This document shows, one piece after another, positions 23,463 through 32,636 of a stretch of 64,000 bases of DNA; positions within the stretch are counted from its first letter, which is position 1; each line of letters begins with the position of its first letter. The stretch is from Neurospora intermedia (taxonomy: Eukaryota; Ascomycota; Sordariomycetes; Sordariales; Sordariaceae): contig BTPP01000002.1 of the NCBI GenBank assembly GCA_037102815.1, forward strand, positions 5,270,001-5,334,000, written 5' to 3'. The notes beneath the pieces are model-generated. The model saw only the letters and a list, made by a program, of their open reading frames with translations. It was not told where the DNA came from and made no database searches. The position numbers and the translations under genes are program-made.

Positions 23463-24645
23463 TTTGTTGCCGTGTTGTTTGGGACGGACAGCGCGAGATA
23501 GCTCTCTATATCAGGCTTGGTCGAGGTATCAACAGCCAACAGTAACTTTCTGAGAGGTTGTGTATTTCATTGCTTGTTAGAAGATGTCATGTGGCATCAG
23601 GGTTAAGTAATTCGACAATCAATGTCGGGTCGCATCGTAAATATGGGACTGGTGGTTAAGCGACCTCCTCCGGTACAATGATGATTTCCACGAAAACAAA
23701 GAGTACTTCTTTAAGCATCTGACAGATTTTACCGCTGCCTTAGAAAGCTTGGATCACATTTCCTTGTGGGCAGACCCAAAGTTTTCCGTTTTCTTTTTTC
23801 TTTCTTTCTTGTTTCATTGCTGTTGTTTTTCTCTCTTCTTTGCTTCATGAGTCCATCCCTTGGGGTTCACTTGCTTCAGTATCAAACAGGTGTAATTTGA
23901 GTGGAAGTTTATTCTCGGTGGACAGACGAACACAATGTGGGAAGAATCTAGAAGAAACAGAGAAAGAAGCCATGCGTCAGTTGGTATCAAAATACATGGG
24001 GGAATTGATCAAAGGAAGGTGACATGGAGGCCGTCACACGAGCTCGAAATTTCAAAATACATTCCACCCCCCGTCTCCGTGGTTAGCAGCTGATAATTCT
24101 ATCGTGAGGAATCATTAGGTAATATGAGTTTGCGGTGACATTCAGCCAGATTTTGGAGATTTCGTAAGAAATGGCTGGCGCAGGCTCAGACAGGCTGGAA
24201 CGGATTTCGACCAAGGGCGCATGTTGCTGCCTTGCATGAAGCTTGACGTGCGACCAACTTGGTCTTCGATCTTGCAGCAGCGTACAACAAGTTCTGGTGC
24301 GCGGCGGTAAAGAACTCGTCGGTAGGCTCGTGCTCAGCACCGCTTCCCATTCACTTGTCCTCTGGCGGCCGTCTTCCCCTACTCAAGTCCGGAGCTTACC
24401 TAAACTTCTTCACGCGACGGACGCTTGTCGGTCCTCCTTCTCCCCACAACAACAAACGAAGCTCGATAGTCGCTTTCTTTCCGCCACCGGACCATCGCCG
24501 TTGCCTTTCTTGCCTGCTGTCCCTTCTCTACTTGCAATCACAGTCAGCTGCAGTCGCTATCCGGTCATCATACTCTCAGAGACGCCACCTCTCTCTCCAG
24601 TCTCAAGACACGCCCACGACTCACCTCTCATCTCCAGTAGAAACC
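23463..24645. other. Spacer before array gene 8
   Basis: No gene seen. Contains a T/C-rich run near 23785-23840 and, from about 24380, a pyrimidine-rich leader of gene 8. Confidence 0.55.
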
Positions 24646-26774
24646 ATGGAGATTCGTTCGAAAGAAGATCTTATCGAGTATCTACCCGACGATGCACCCT
24701 GGACAGTTTACCGTGACCCTGTCGAAGCCCTCCGAGCCCAATGCGTGAAGCGGGGTCAAGATCCTACTGGCCACGTCGTGGAAGTTCTCAACCGCCTCCA
24801 CCGATATTCCCAACTTCACCCCGCTGGTGAACAGCGGATTGTTCCCTGGCACTGCGGCGAGCCTCCGCTCTATGTCGGCGCACTCTACCACGCTCAAAAC
24901 AACAGATATTTGATCACCTCGGTCGAGGACAATAGCAACAATACCTCAATCGAGAAGAGGTTCACTTTATGGGACCCTTCCTCGATTGAGACGTTCCATG
25001 TCATTATTGGCAGAATTTCCCGTTGTAGTTGTCCGCTCAGCGTAAGTTCCACATCTTGTTTCTAAACTGGTATCCTGGTGCTGACTATTATGATCTTCAG
25101 CGAGAGAATGTAAGCCGCAAAAACTACATTTGTGGCCACATTGTGTACGTCCTTCGCTACGTACTGGATTGCCCCGAGCCTCTCAGATGGCAACGAGCTC
25201 TTTTGTTCAAGGAAGTACAGGCCATCTTCCACTTCAGCACCGCTTTTCACTACGCCGTTAACGGCACAGCCTGTTACCCCAACCGGCAGTGCGCTCTCTG
25301 CTTTCGCGACGTTCAAGGGGGGGATCTTACCCTCTCACATTGTTGCAGGCTGTTTGTACACCGCGAATGCCAGGACAACGTACAAAAAGCGGAACCTAGA
25401 GGGTTGGTTCAGTGCATTGGGCACTCCAGTGGATTATTCTGGATGGGAACTGAAGAAGCTAGTGCTGCTGCTTGGAACGTAGCCCTACTACCACCTCCAG
25501 TTTTCTATGGCAATGATGTTCACAGCTATGCGCAGTCCGACGACGAAAGCTCGGATGATCACATGACGCAGTCATCGAGTGACGACGATGAATTGGAGTT
25601 TATCAGAGGCAACGGAGGCGGCAACGACATTTTCAGTGGAGACTCGGCTAAACGATCCATCGAGTTTTTTGCCGAAAGAAGTCAAATCCTGCCTGGCTCT
25701 CCTTCTATCAAGTCATCAAAATCGTCTCCCGCTGTCTCAGAAGAAGAGCCCGAGTCCCCCTGTCCTCTTCCTCGGAGACAGCTTCCCTCCAGAGCCGCGA
25801 AGGAGGCCACGCGGGCCCGTCCTGACGCATATACGGGATCATCGCCCCGTAGAAGAGCGCAGGCGCCCTCGCGTGAACCGATACCCAAGGAGTGGACTAA
25901 GAAACTGAGCACAACGCCGATTCCCTTGCCGGTAATCCCAGGGTTTGCGCGGCAGCAGTTGTTTGAGCAGTTGTTTGGCAGTCAACCGGCTCGACGTAGC
26001 CAGAATGCTGTGCCGATTCCAATCGTGCCAGCGAGTGCGCAGGGGCGATTGAGAAGCTCGCAAGCCAATGGTTATGGTATCCCGTTGCGTACCGCCGCCG
26101 CTACGGGCTCACATCCTGCTCCCGCTCTCGCTGCTGTTGCTGTTGCTGCTGCTGCTCACCCTGTCTCTGGTCTTGCTGCTTCATCTGCCCACATCTCAGG
26201 TACTGACGTCGCACATTTCTCATCATTTTCCCCTTCCCCCGCACCTTACTCACCTCCTGTTGGTCTTGGGATCAAAAATACCTCGCTCTCTTTTGCCATC
26301 TCTCCCGATGGCTCGAACTTTTCTTCCATGTCACCCACCGCCCCAGACGCCGTCCCTTCTTTCCCTACGAAGGGAAACAAGAAGAAGGGGAATTCGGTGA
26401 TGAGCCCAAGGAACAAGAAGAGGACCGCTACAGTCAGCGTCCGCCCCATGGTAGACCAAGTCAGCAACGCGATGGACGGCATATCAGCCAGCTGCGCAAC
26501 CACTAGTTCAACTTCCACCTCGACTGTCACTGCCACTGGTACTGCCACAACTGCCGGCGTCAACACCACAGCTAAATCGGCGAAGGAAAGAGATAGGCGC
26601 ATGGCAAGACTCGTTAGGCAAATGTCCCGCCTGGAAAAAGATGCGGAAAAGGTAAAGCAGACCAAGGAGTACGCCGAGCAAGAACTGAAGAGAATGGAGA
26701 GGAAGAGGAGGAATGTGGTCAGAAAGATGAATAAGTTGTGGGACAGTAATAGTGATAGGGACAGGAGCATGTGA
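24646..26774 (+). CDS. SAP-SWIM-RING array protein 8, variant RING (689 aa)
   Basis: Last and longest member. Exons 24646-25041 and 25101-26774; one 59-bp intron at the first conserved position, the second intron absent. SAP-like segment at about 12-53 (LPDDAPW, LRAQC, VLNRLHRYSQ). SWIM: C127-x-C129 and C143-x-H145, followed by the family block YVLRYVLDCPEPLRWQ. The RING-like finger is altered: C196/C199, then SHCC where CxxC is expected (C214 in register), H219/C222, and C237-x2-H240 in place of the last CxxC. The disordered region has an acidic Ser/Asp patch, RRQLPSRAAKEATRAR (shared with protein 2), TPIPLPVIP, and Ala/Pro/Ser-rich stretches. A basic coiled coil ends the protein. The RING may be non-functional or bind metal differently. 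Confidence 0.86.
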
Positions 26775-28377
26775 AAAAGAAGTTGACCAGTGTGGGCCCG
26801 GTCGGGGCTATGTTGGACTACAATTACTTACTGTATGAGTTGAGAGCATGGCTCGAGGTATGCGTTACGGTTGAGGACGCTGGATAAATGTGCTGAAGGG
26901 GGTCGTTTTGGGCAGTTTTCTTGTTTGAGTCACTGTGTCTAGGATAGGAGGAGAATTGGATGGAGGTTTGGACCGTGCAATTGACACTGAGTGGCGTTAT
27001 ATAGGTGTTTAGGGGTGGCGCCTACGAAGCGGCAGATGGAATTGCTGCTAGAAGAGAAACAGAAAGAGTATTTCAAGGTGGCCGTACATGTGTAAGCCAA
27101 CGGCATGTGCAAACGGTTGATGTAATGTTCAGCAGTTCATGCTTTTGTTTTGCTACCTATGCAGTGTAAGCGGCGATGTTGACATGGTCCTTTATACGCG
27201 AGAATCTTCACGGAGGAAAAGATGCATACTAAATTCCACAACTGTCGAGTCACATATGTTATCCCGCACTTTCCCGCTCATTCTTGGTGTTGGAGGCGAG
27301 TGGCTGGCTCATTCTCCTTGCTCGCCCTTGCTCAACATCTGTCATGGTCAGAAATCCGGGCTGCGGATAAACCAGAAGAAAGTGAACTGAGATCATGAAA
27401 CTTGGGCCATCATGGTGAGGGCAATGGCGGATGCTTGAGAGGTGCTTCACTCGCCATTGGCATCCCATCAAGCCGAGATTTTGAGTGTCCCGCTGCCGTG
27501 GGATCCTTCCGTGTTTAATTGTCTGTAGAGGTAAGTACTATTTGAAGCCGCCCCTGCCTCGTTTGACTCGGGTCGTTATGGGCTCAAGTTCGTCCACTCT
27601 GGGTTGTATTGCCATTCGCAAATGAATGGGAGGATTCGCCTTCCACCAGACCAGGCAGTCGCAAGAGGCGTCGCCGTGATACTCCAAACCCTAACGAGAC
27701 AATGACTCCGACTCGTACACTGTTCCCACGCGAGGAAGCAGCCGGAGCGTCGGCCAGGGCTAGACGCTTCGCTGAAAGAATCAACAATCGCCGCTGAAGG
27801 AATCGCGACGCCACAATGCTGCCATTACAGGCAAAATCTCCCGAACCGGCATCCACATTCCTTGGAAGGAAGCAGGTTGAATGGCGAGTAGTGAGTTACC
27901 TTGGGAGGGGATCACAGGATTGGAACGGAGGATGGGCGTCGCCATGACCATGCGGTGAAGGTGTGGGCAGACGTGTGGTAGTCATAAGGAAACTTTCCGG
28001 CATAAGACCGAAGGCGCTGATGGCGCAATGTAAATAGTTAGATAGTGGCGAGAGGAGGATTCGGCAACTATCTCATCCGACCCCGGGAGATGTTAGGCGA
28101 CGAGGGGCCTCTTCTTTCCGCCCATCCCGTTCCCTGCGTAGCTGGTCTCCCTCAAATAATTCTCCTCTCCGCCGTCTTGACTTTTGTGAGCCAGGCGTAC
28201 CTTGACACCCATTCCCTGGCCTTCATTCTCTTCACCGGCACTCCCGTCGAGCAATCACAGGCAGCCAAAGTTGCCATTTATTCTATTCCTTCCACTGCTG
28301 CACAATCCCGTTCTCGTCTAACAGTCCTGTCTCCCCCTCCAACAGCTTGTCACACCTCATCCACGCGTATATCACCA
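26775..28377. other. Gene-poor stretch after the array
   Basis: 1.6 kb without a supported complete gene. One short coding-like stretch is entered separately. The rest is unremarkable. Confidence 0.55.
27567..27797 (+). other. Isolated coding-like stretch with basic motif
   Basis: An open frame of 76 sense codons without an early ATG, ending at a TGA, with a RKRRRRD run and a basic C-terminus (ARARRFAERINNRR). Codon use is rather GC-biased at third positions. It could be one exon of a decayed or unrecognised gene; I cannot place it in a family. Confidence 0.25.
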
Positions 28378-28713
28378 TTAAAAACATACACCGATGTTTT
28401 TATTGGATTGGGTTGCTTGCAGAATCTCTGCTGCATGGGAGGTCTTCTTCAGGCGTTCGACTTCCTCCTCGAGGGCGAGCAGGCGGCGAGTCGCGGCGTC
28501 TTGGAAGCGGGCACCTTTCTCGACTGCATCCCGCATTCTGGTCTCAACGTAGTGGGTGACCTCTTCGGTGACGAGCTTCCGAACTTGGTCGTGCAGGCGG
28601 TCGTTGGTGCCGTCGAATTCGCTGGGGCTGATCTCGGCGAGGTGGGCCACGGTTACATCCAATGATGGGGCAATGCCCTTTCGTGTTCGGGCGATGTCCT
28701 GGTCGAGGAGCAT
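28378..28713 (-). CDS. Small coiled-coil protein of unknown function (111 aa)
   Basis: Single open frame with strongly biased codons (most third positions G or C), which supports real coding. The middle and C-terminal parts are predicted helical with heptad-like spacing (VTEEVTHYVETRMRDAVEKG, LLALEEEVERLKK). No signal peptide, membrane segment or known motif is visible. It lies alone in a gene-poor region, just beyond the LTR-like fossil. I do not recognise a family; a small fungal hypothetical protein or a fragment of a longer coiled-coil protein are both possible. Confidence 0.5.
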   Translation of the reverse strand: MLLDQDIARTRKGIAPSLDVTVAHLAEISPSEFDGTNDRLHDQVRKLVTEEVTHYVETRMRDAVEKGARFQDAATRRLLALEEEVERLKKTSHAAEILQATQSNKNIGVCF

Positions 28714-29042
28714 AGTTTTCTGGGGAACAAGGCGCGATGGCCATGGTGGGCTTGCTTCAATGTTTGGGCCACTGGCTACCTAGGTAGATGGGCGACGAGA
28801 TTGGTGTTGGTATGGCCCAAACCAACCCGACTTCCAACGTCTTGCAGCAGAATTACCTCCTTGTAGGTAAATACCTACTGCTACCCAGCCTGGTTGTGGC
28901 ACTTTTGTCCAGGGTTCTTCTCGGCTCTGGAAACGCAAGGAGTGAAAGGGATCTTTCTCTCTTGCCAACCTGGTTCTTGACAGGAGTGGAGGGGCTTCTA
29001 GTTGTTGTTCTTGGGATATGAAGATATAGATGATATAAGGAT
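28714..29042. other. Spacer between small coiled-coil gene and LTR-like fossil
   Basis: Presumed 5' flank of the minus-strand 111-aa frame. A short inverted pair GTAGGTAAATACCTAC lies near 28864. No gene seen. Confidence 0.5.
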
Positions 29043-30589
29043 TGATGCGTGAATCGGCGTAGCTCAAAGATGTCTTGGTTGATTGATCTGTCAAACTAAC
29101 TGTCTCTCTAATCTGCTGTCTGTCAACAAGCCTTTATAGGCTTATTAACGGGACTGCTACTTCCCTCAACAGAGGGTGGTGCTATGTGCCACTGCCTACT
29201 GCTTCAACGCCACTGCCTCAACAAGGCAGGCGTGGGAAACCCGTGTCAATGCCCCCCTCGGAAAAAAGAAAACGACGTCCTCGTCGTATGCTATTGTACA
29301 TGCCTGCGTCAATGTCAACGTCTGACCACGGTCCGCCACTCAGCATTCTTGACATCCTCGGGCTCCCTTGCCCACATGAATGGCTCTCCAGTGGTGTAGG
29401 TAAAAATATAGAGGCCCGTCTTCAGCCTTTGAAATCGTCCTCCGTTGACATCAATCTGTCTCTCCTTTGACATCAATGTCGCCGCCACATCGTCATCGAT
29501 GAACTCGTTGGGGTTCAATTCCCTCTTCTGCCTTTTGGTCTCCCTCTCCGCATCTCTCTCCCTCTCTGCATCTTTCTCCCTCAATAGAGGGTGGTGCTAT
29601 GTGCCACTGCCTACTGCCTCAACGCCACTGCCTCAACAAGGCAGGCGTGGGAAACCCGTGTCAAGGATAATTGGAGGTTTATCGGGATAGCCGGTATGTC
29701 CGCGTGGTGGGTGCTTATGTGTGTGTAATCCTTTTCGCAATGTGGGCATTTGACCTTCTCGTTTTCTGGTGGAGGTGGTCGACCTTCTTTCTCGGCTAGT
29801 CGGATCTGATCTGATAACCGCATGTTGAGCAAAAATACCCTCGGTGTGGGCGGGCGCGGCCGTCCCTCCGGCGCGAGCGCCTTCTTCTGCCGAGTGAGCT
29901 TGACCGAAAGCGAGGGCGGCTATGTCGACATCTGTCCATTGGGCGTCTCGCTTCAATTGGTCATCTTGTTGGACAGGATATCCGGTCCATTCCTTATACC
30001 ACGCAACGTACGGACTAATGGTGCCTGGGAGAGCTTGGATAGTCCAAGTCTCTTGCGTGGTGTTGATGGCATAGAAATTGCCTCTTTCTTGGTTACCCAA
30101 AAACCGCACGGCCATGTAGTCGCTTGCTGAGGGAACTGACAGCCGACGAAATTCATCTCGATCCAGACCCGTCTTCCCCTGTTAGTAAAGTACCCATGGT
30201 TTGCTAGTGCGAATGCGCTGCAGGCTTGCGAAACCAACCAGCCGGACAAAGCCACATATGGTGCCTGGGCCTGGCTGGGCCTTTGCTTTACCAGCCTTCT
30301 TTGAAGGAGGTGGCACAGTAGAGGTACCTCCATTAGTACCACTGACAGGAGTGGTCCACAAGAGCTCGCCAATGACAACGACAAGCTCGTCAGCGGAAGC
30401 CCCCCTGATGGAAAGCTGCTTGTGCCCAGGGGCTTGGGGAGGAATGACTCCTTTCAGAGCCTCCGTTTGGATCTCCTGCCATGTTTGTGCAGTCGGGTAC
30501 AACATGGGCGGGCAGCATCTGAGGATGAGGGGAAAGTGTGGAGTGTGCCACTGAGCTCCTTCCTCTTTGTACTGATCGAGTGTTCGCAA
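29043..30589 (-). mobile_element. LTR-retroelement-like fossil, broken
   Basis: Minus-strand element remnant. An LTR-like block at 29043-29248 (about 206 bp) starts TGACACGGG, ends ACGCATCA and carries a CCTATAAAGGC TATA-type box. Internal sequence up to about 30589 holds minus-strand open stretches of gag-like character (charged, Pro-rich, one CxxC...HxxxH-like segment), with no recognisable reverse transcriptase or integrase. An 87-bp piece of the LTR start is present a second time at 29578-29664. No upper-end LTR is seen, so the element is truncated as well as broken. Family assignment to LTR elements rests on the ends; a DNA transposon with inverted ends (see the block at 32477) is the alternative. 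Age: moderate, since the two 87-bp copies are still nearly identical but the distant block differs a lot. Confidence 0.45.
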
Positions 30590-31085
30590 GTCGGAGGACA
30601 GCTCAGCTGCCAGCCAGTCGTCCGTTCAGCTATGTCTTTAGTTCTGGCCCATTGCAGTGCCGTGTGATACATGGGGGAAAAAATCAGACGAAACAAATCT
30701 CGTGCGCAAACTTCAGTTTTCAACGCGTCGCACTTCTAATTCCAGCCTCATTTCTCGCTCGATTTCTTCGGAAGTCCTAATGTCGATGTGTGATTCCATA
30801 GCGTCTTGACATTTTAGACCGTCTTGGAACTTTACCTATCTGTTATCTGTATTCTTTCTTCATGACTGACAAGCAGCACCCTTCTTTCCATCCATCTTCT
30901 CTTCCACATCCGTCATCCTTTTCTAATACTAGATATACAGCCAGCCCTACCACCGAGCTGTTTGGCTGAATCCGGCAATTCAACCCTATTCGATGTTCCC
31001 ATCCCGCTGACATTCAAGGGTACGAGTAAGTCCTCCCCTACCACGTTAATTCTTCTCGTGGTATTCTGACGGATATTGTTCGATA
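30590..31085. other. Spacer between fossil and helicase fragment
   Basis: No gene seen. May include unrecognised internal sequence of the fossil at its left. Confidence 0.4.
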
Positions 31086-31873
31086 CAGGTACCGGACCTT
31101 ACAGCGCCCCCTCCTACGCTTCTTTGAGAGCGCCTGGGTCACCCCCAGCGCTGCCGGCCACAACCAAGATGAGAGCAGAGTGTCTGAAATACTCGAGTCA
31201 AAGGGTGTCTGGCTCCTGACTGACCTCTTACTCGCCGAATCGGTGTGTTTGGAGGTCTAATGCTTGATTACCGTGTAGTGCACGGTGATAATCACAACGA
31301 TGGTCTTGTCAGGGTGATTGCGGCGCTGTACACACCACACTTCCGTGGCATGCCCCCAGTTCAAACGGCCGATTCCTTCCAAGGCCGAGAAGGATCAATC
31401 TCGGTGGTCATTACCGGCACCCGATCTGGCATTATCCCTGGTTTCGTTGCAGACGAAAATCGTCTCAACGTCATGTTGACACGCCAGAAGTCGGGTCTCC
31501 TTATTATTGGAGATAAAGATGTCACTGGGGTTATTGAGGGTAAGCCAAAGGAAGTCCAGAAAGTAGAGAAGGCTTCAAAGATGGGCAAGGTCTTCGACGA
31601 TATAAACGGGGAGAAAAATCATAGCAAATTAAAGCCTTTGCGCGATGTGATTGTTTGGATCTACAAGAAGGGACGGATCTTGGAAATCAAGGGAGAGAAG
31701 GGGAAGAATACCTCTAAGGAGGATGATAAGAAGCTTACTAATAAAGAGAAGAAGCTTAGGGTATAGAGGAGCGAACGGCGAATAAGATACAATCGCGGGT
31801 TGCTGACTCGATCACGGAGTATGACGAGTTGGATTGGGGGAATTTGTATGATCTTGACTATTATGTCGATTAA
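31086..31873 (+). pseudogene. C-terminal fragment of an SF1 (UPF1/DNA2-type) helicase
   Basis: The frame at 31245-31766 contains ADSFQGREGSISVVITGTR followed by GFVADENRLNVMLTRQKSGL and LIIGDKD, which are the late motifs (V and VI) of UPF1-like superfamily 1 helicases (AAA_12 domain). A short related piece in another frame precedes it (from about 31086, RTLQRPLLRFFESAW), and an acidic tail in a shifted frame runs to 31873 (DELDWGNLYDLDYYVD). The Walker A and B parts are absent, so this cannot be a working helicase. The tail after motif VI is Lys-rich. It is a fragment of a host-type gene stranded among mobile-element debris; capture by an element is possible but not shown. Confidence 0.6.
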
Positions 31874-32144
31874 GGGTGTGCAGGCTATACTGGGCTAGAG
31901 CATACTGTCCTGCATAAGGTCATCAAACGTCTTCTGGACCAGCGTTTGCATCCGGCGGTCGTCACCCTCCATCATCTGGCTGGGATATTCGAACCCGCCC
32001 CGAATATCCAGGTCTGGGAAGAATTCCCGAGTTCAGTAAAGGTCTGGACGACCAGATTGGGTGGTAGGATGAGTATATTGGGGTATACTCGAATAAACTG
32101 TTGTTGGGAATGTGACCAACTGCGGATTTTCAGAAACCGACAAG

Positions 32145-32476
32145 ATGATGTCTCTCTTCTTCGCTTTGTCATGCTTCTTGTTGGCCATGGTGTCAGCGGC
32201 AACCGGGAGTGATGGAACGGTCCCGCCTCCCACGTCGTCCCCCTCAGTTGCAGAAATATCTTGGTTGATGGAGACAAGCCGGTTACTCTCAAAGTGACAA
32301 CTGTCACCTATATCAGCGCCAAGAACACTACGACGGTGGTGCCTATCTTGACTCTGTCGATCGTGGTGGTTGAAGAAATCGCCCAAGAGTCTGTTGCTGT
32401 CCTCACCATTCCAGTTTCCCCTGCCTCAGAGACTACGAGCGTACCCACGCCATCGGTAAGTACAATTCCGACCCCG
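32145..32476 (+). pseudogene. Secreted or GPI-type protein fragment, cut off by LTR-like block
   Basis: From the ATG at 32145 there is a good signal peptide (MMSLFFALSCFLLAMVSAA) followed by a Ser/Pro-rich segment. A second frame continues with Thr/Val-rich sequence (VTTVTYISAKNTTTVVP, then ASETTSVPTPS) and reaches a GTAAGT splice donor at about 32456. Twenty bases later the LTR-like block begins. The two frames do not join without an unseen intron or a break. This looks like the 5' part of a small fungal cell-surface protein gene whose remainder was displaced by the insertion. Confidence 0.35.
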
Positions 32477-32636
32477 TGACACGGGAAGTGGCACCTGGCA
32501 TCACCCTCTTTTGAGGGAAGCAGCAGCCCCTGTCAACACAAGCCTATAAAGGCTCGTTTGACGGAGCTGCAGACCAGAGAGAGACTTAGACAGATCATCA
32601 ATCAAGACATCTTCTGAGCTACGTTGTCACGCATCA
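32477..32636 (+). mobile_element. Solo LTR-like block, plus orientation (fossil)
   Basis: About 160 bp beginning TGACACGGG and ending ACGCATCA, with the same CCTATAAAGGCT core and the same AAGACATCTT..GAGCTACG segment as the block at 29043-29248, but in opposite orientation and shorter inside. Together the two could be solo LTRs of one family or the inverted ends of one element. Broken and diverged; older than the 87-bp duplication at 29.2-29.7 kb. Confidence 0.5.

Noticed and set aside
24259-24645. Upstream extension of array gene 8 to the start of its open frame
   Set aside because: All other members begin 5-17 residues before the SAP-like segment; the upstream part is pyrimidine-rich leader.
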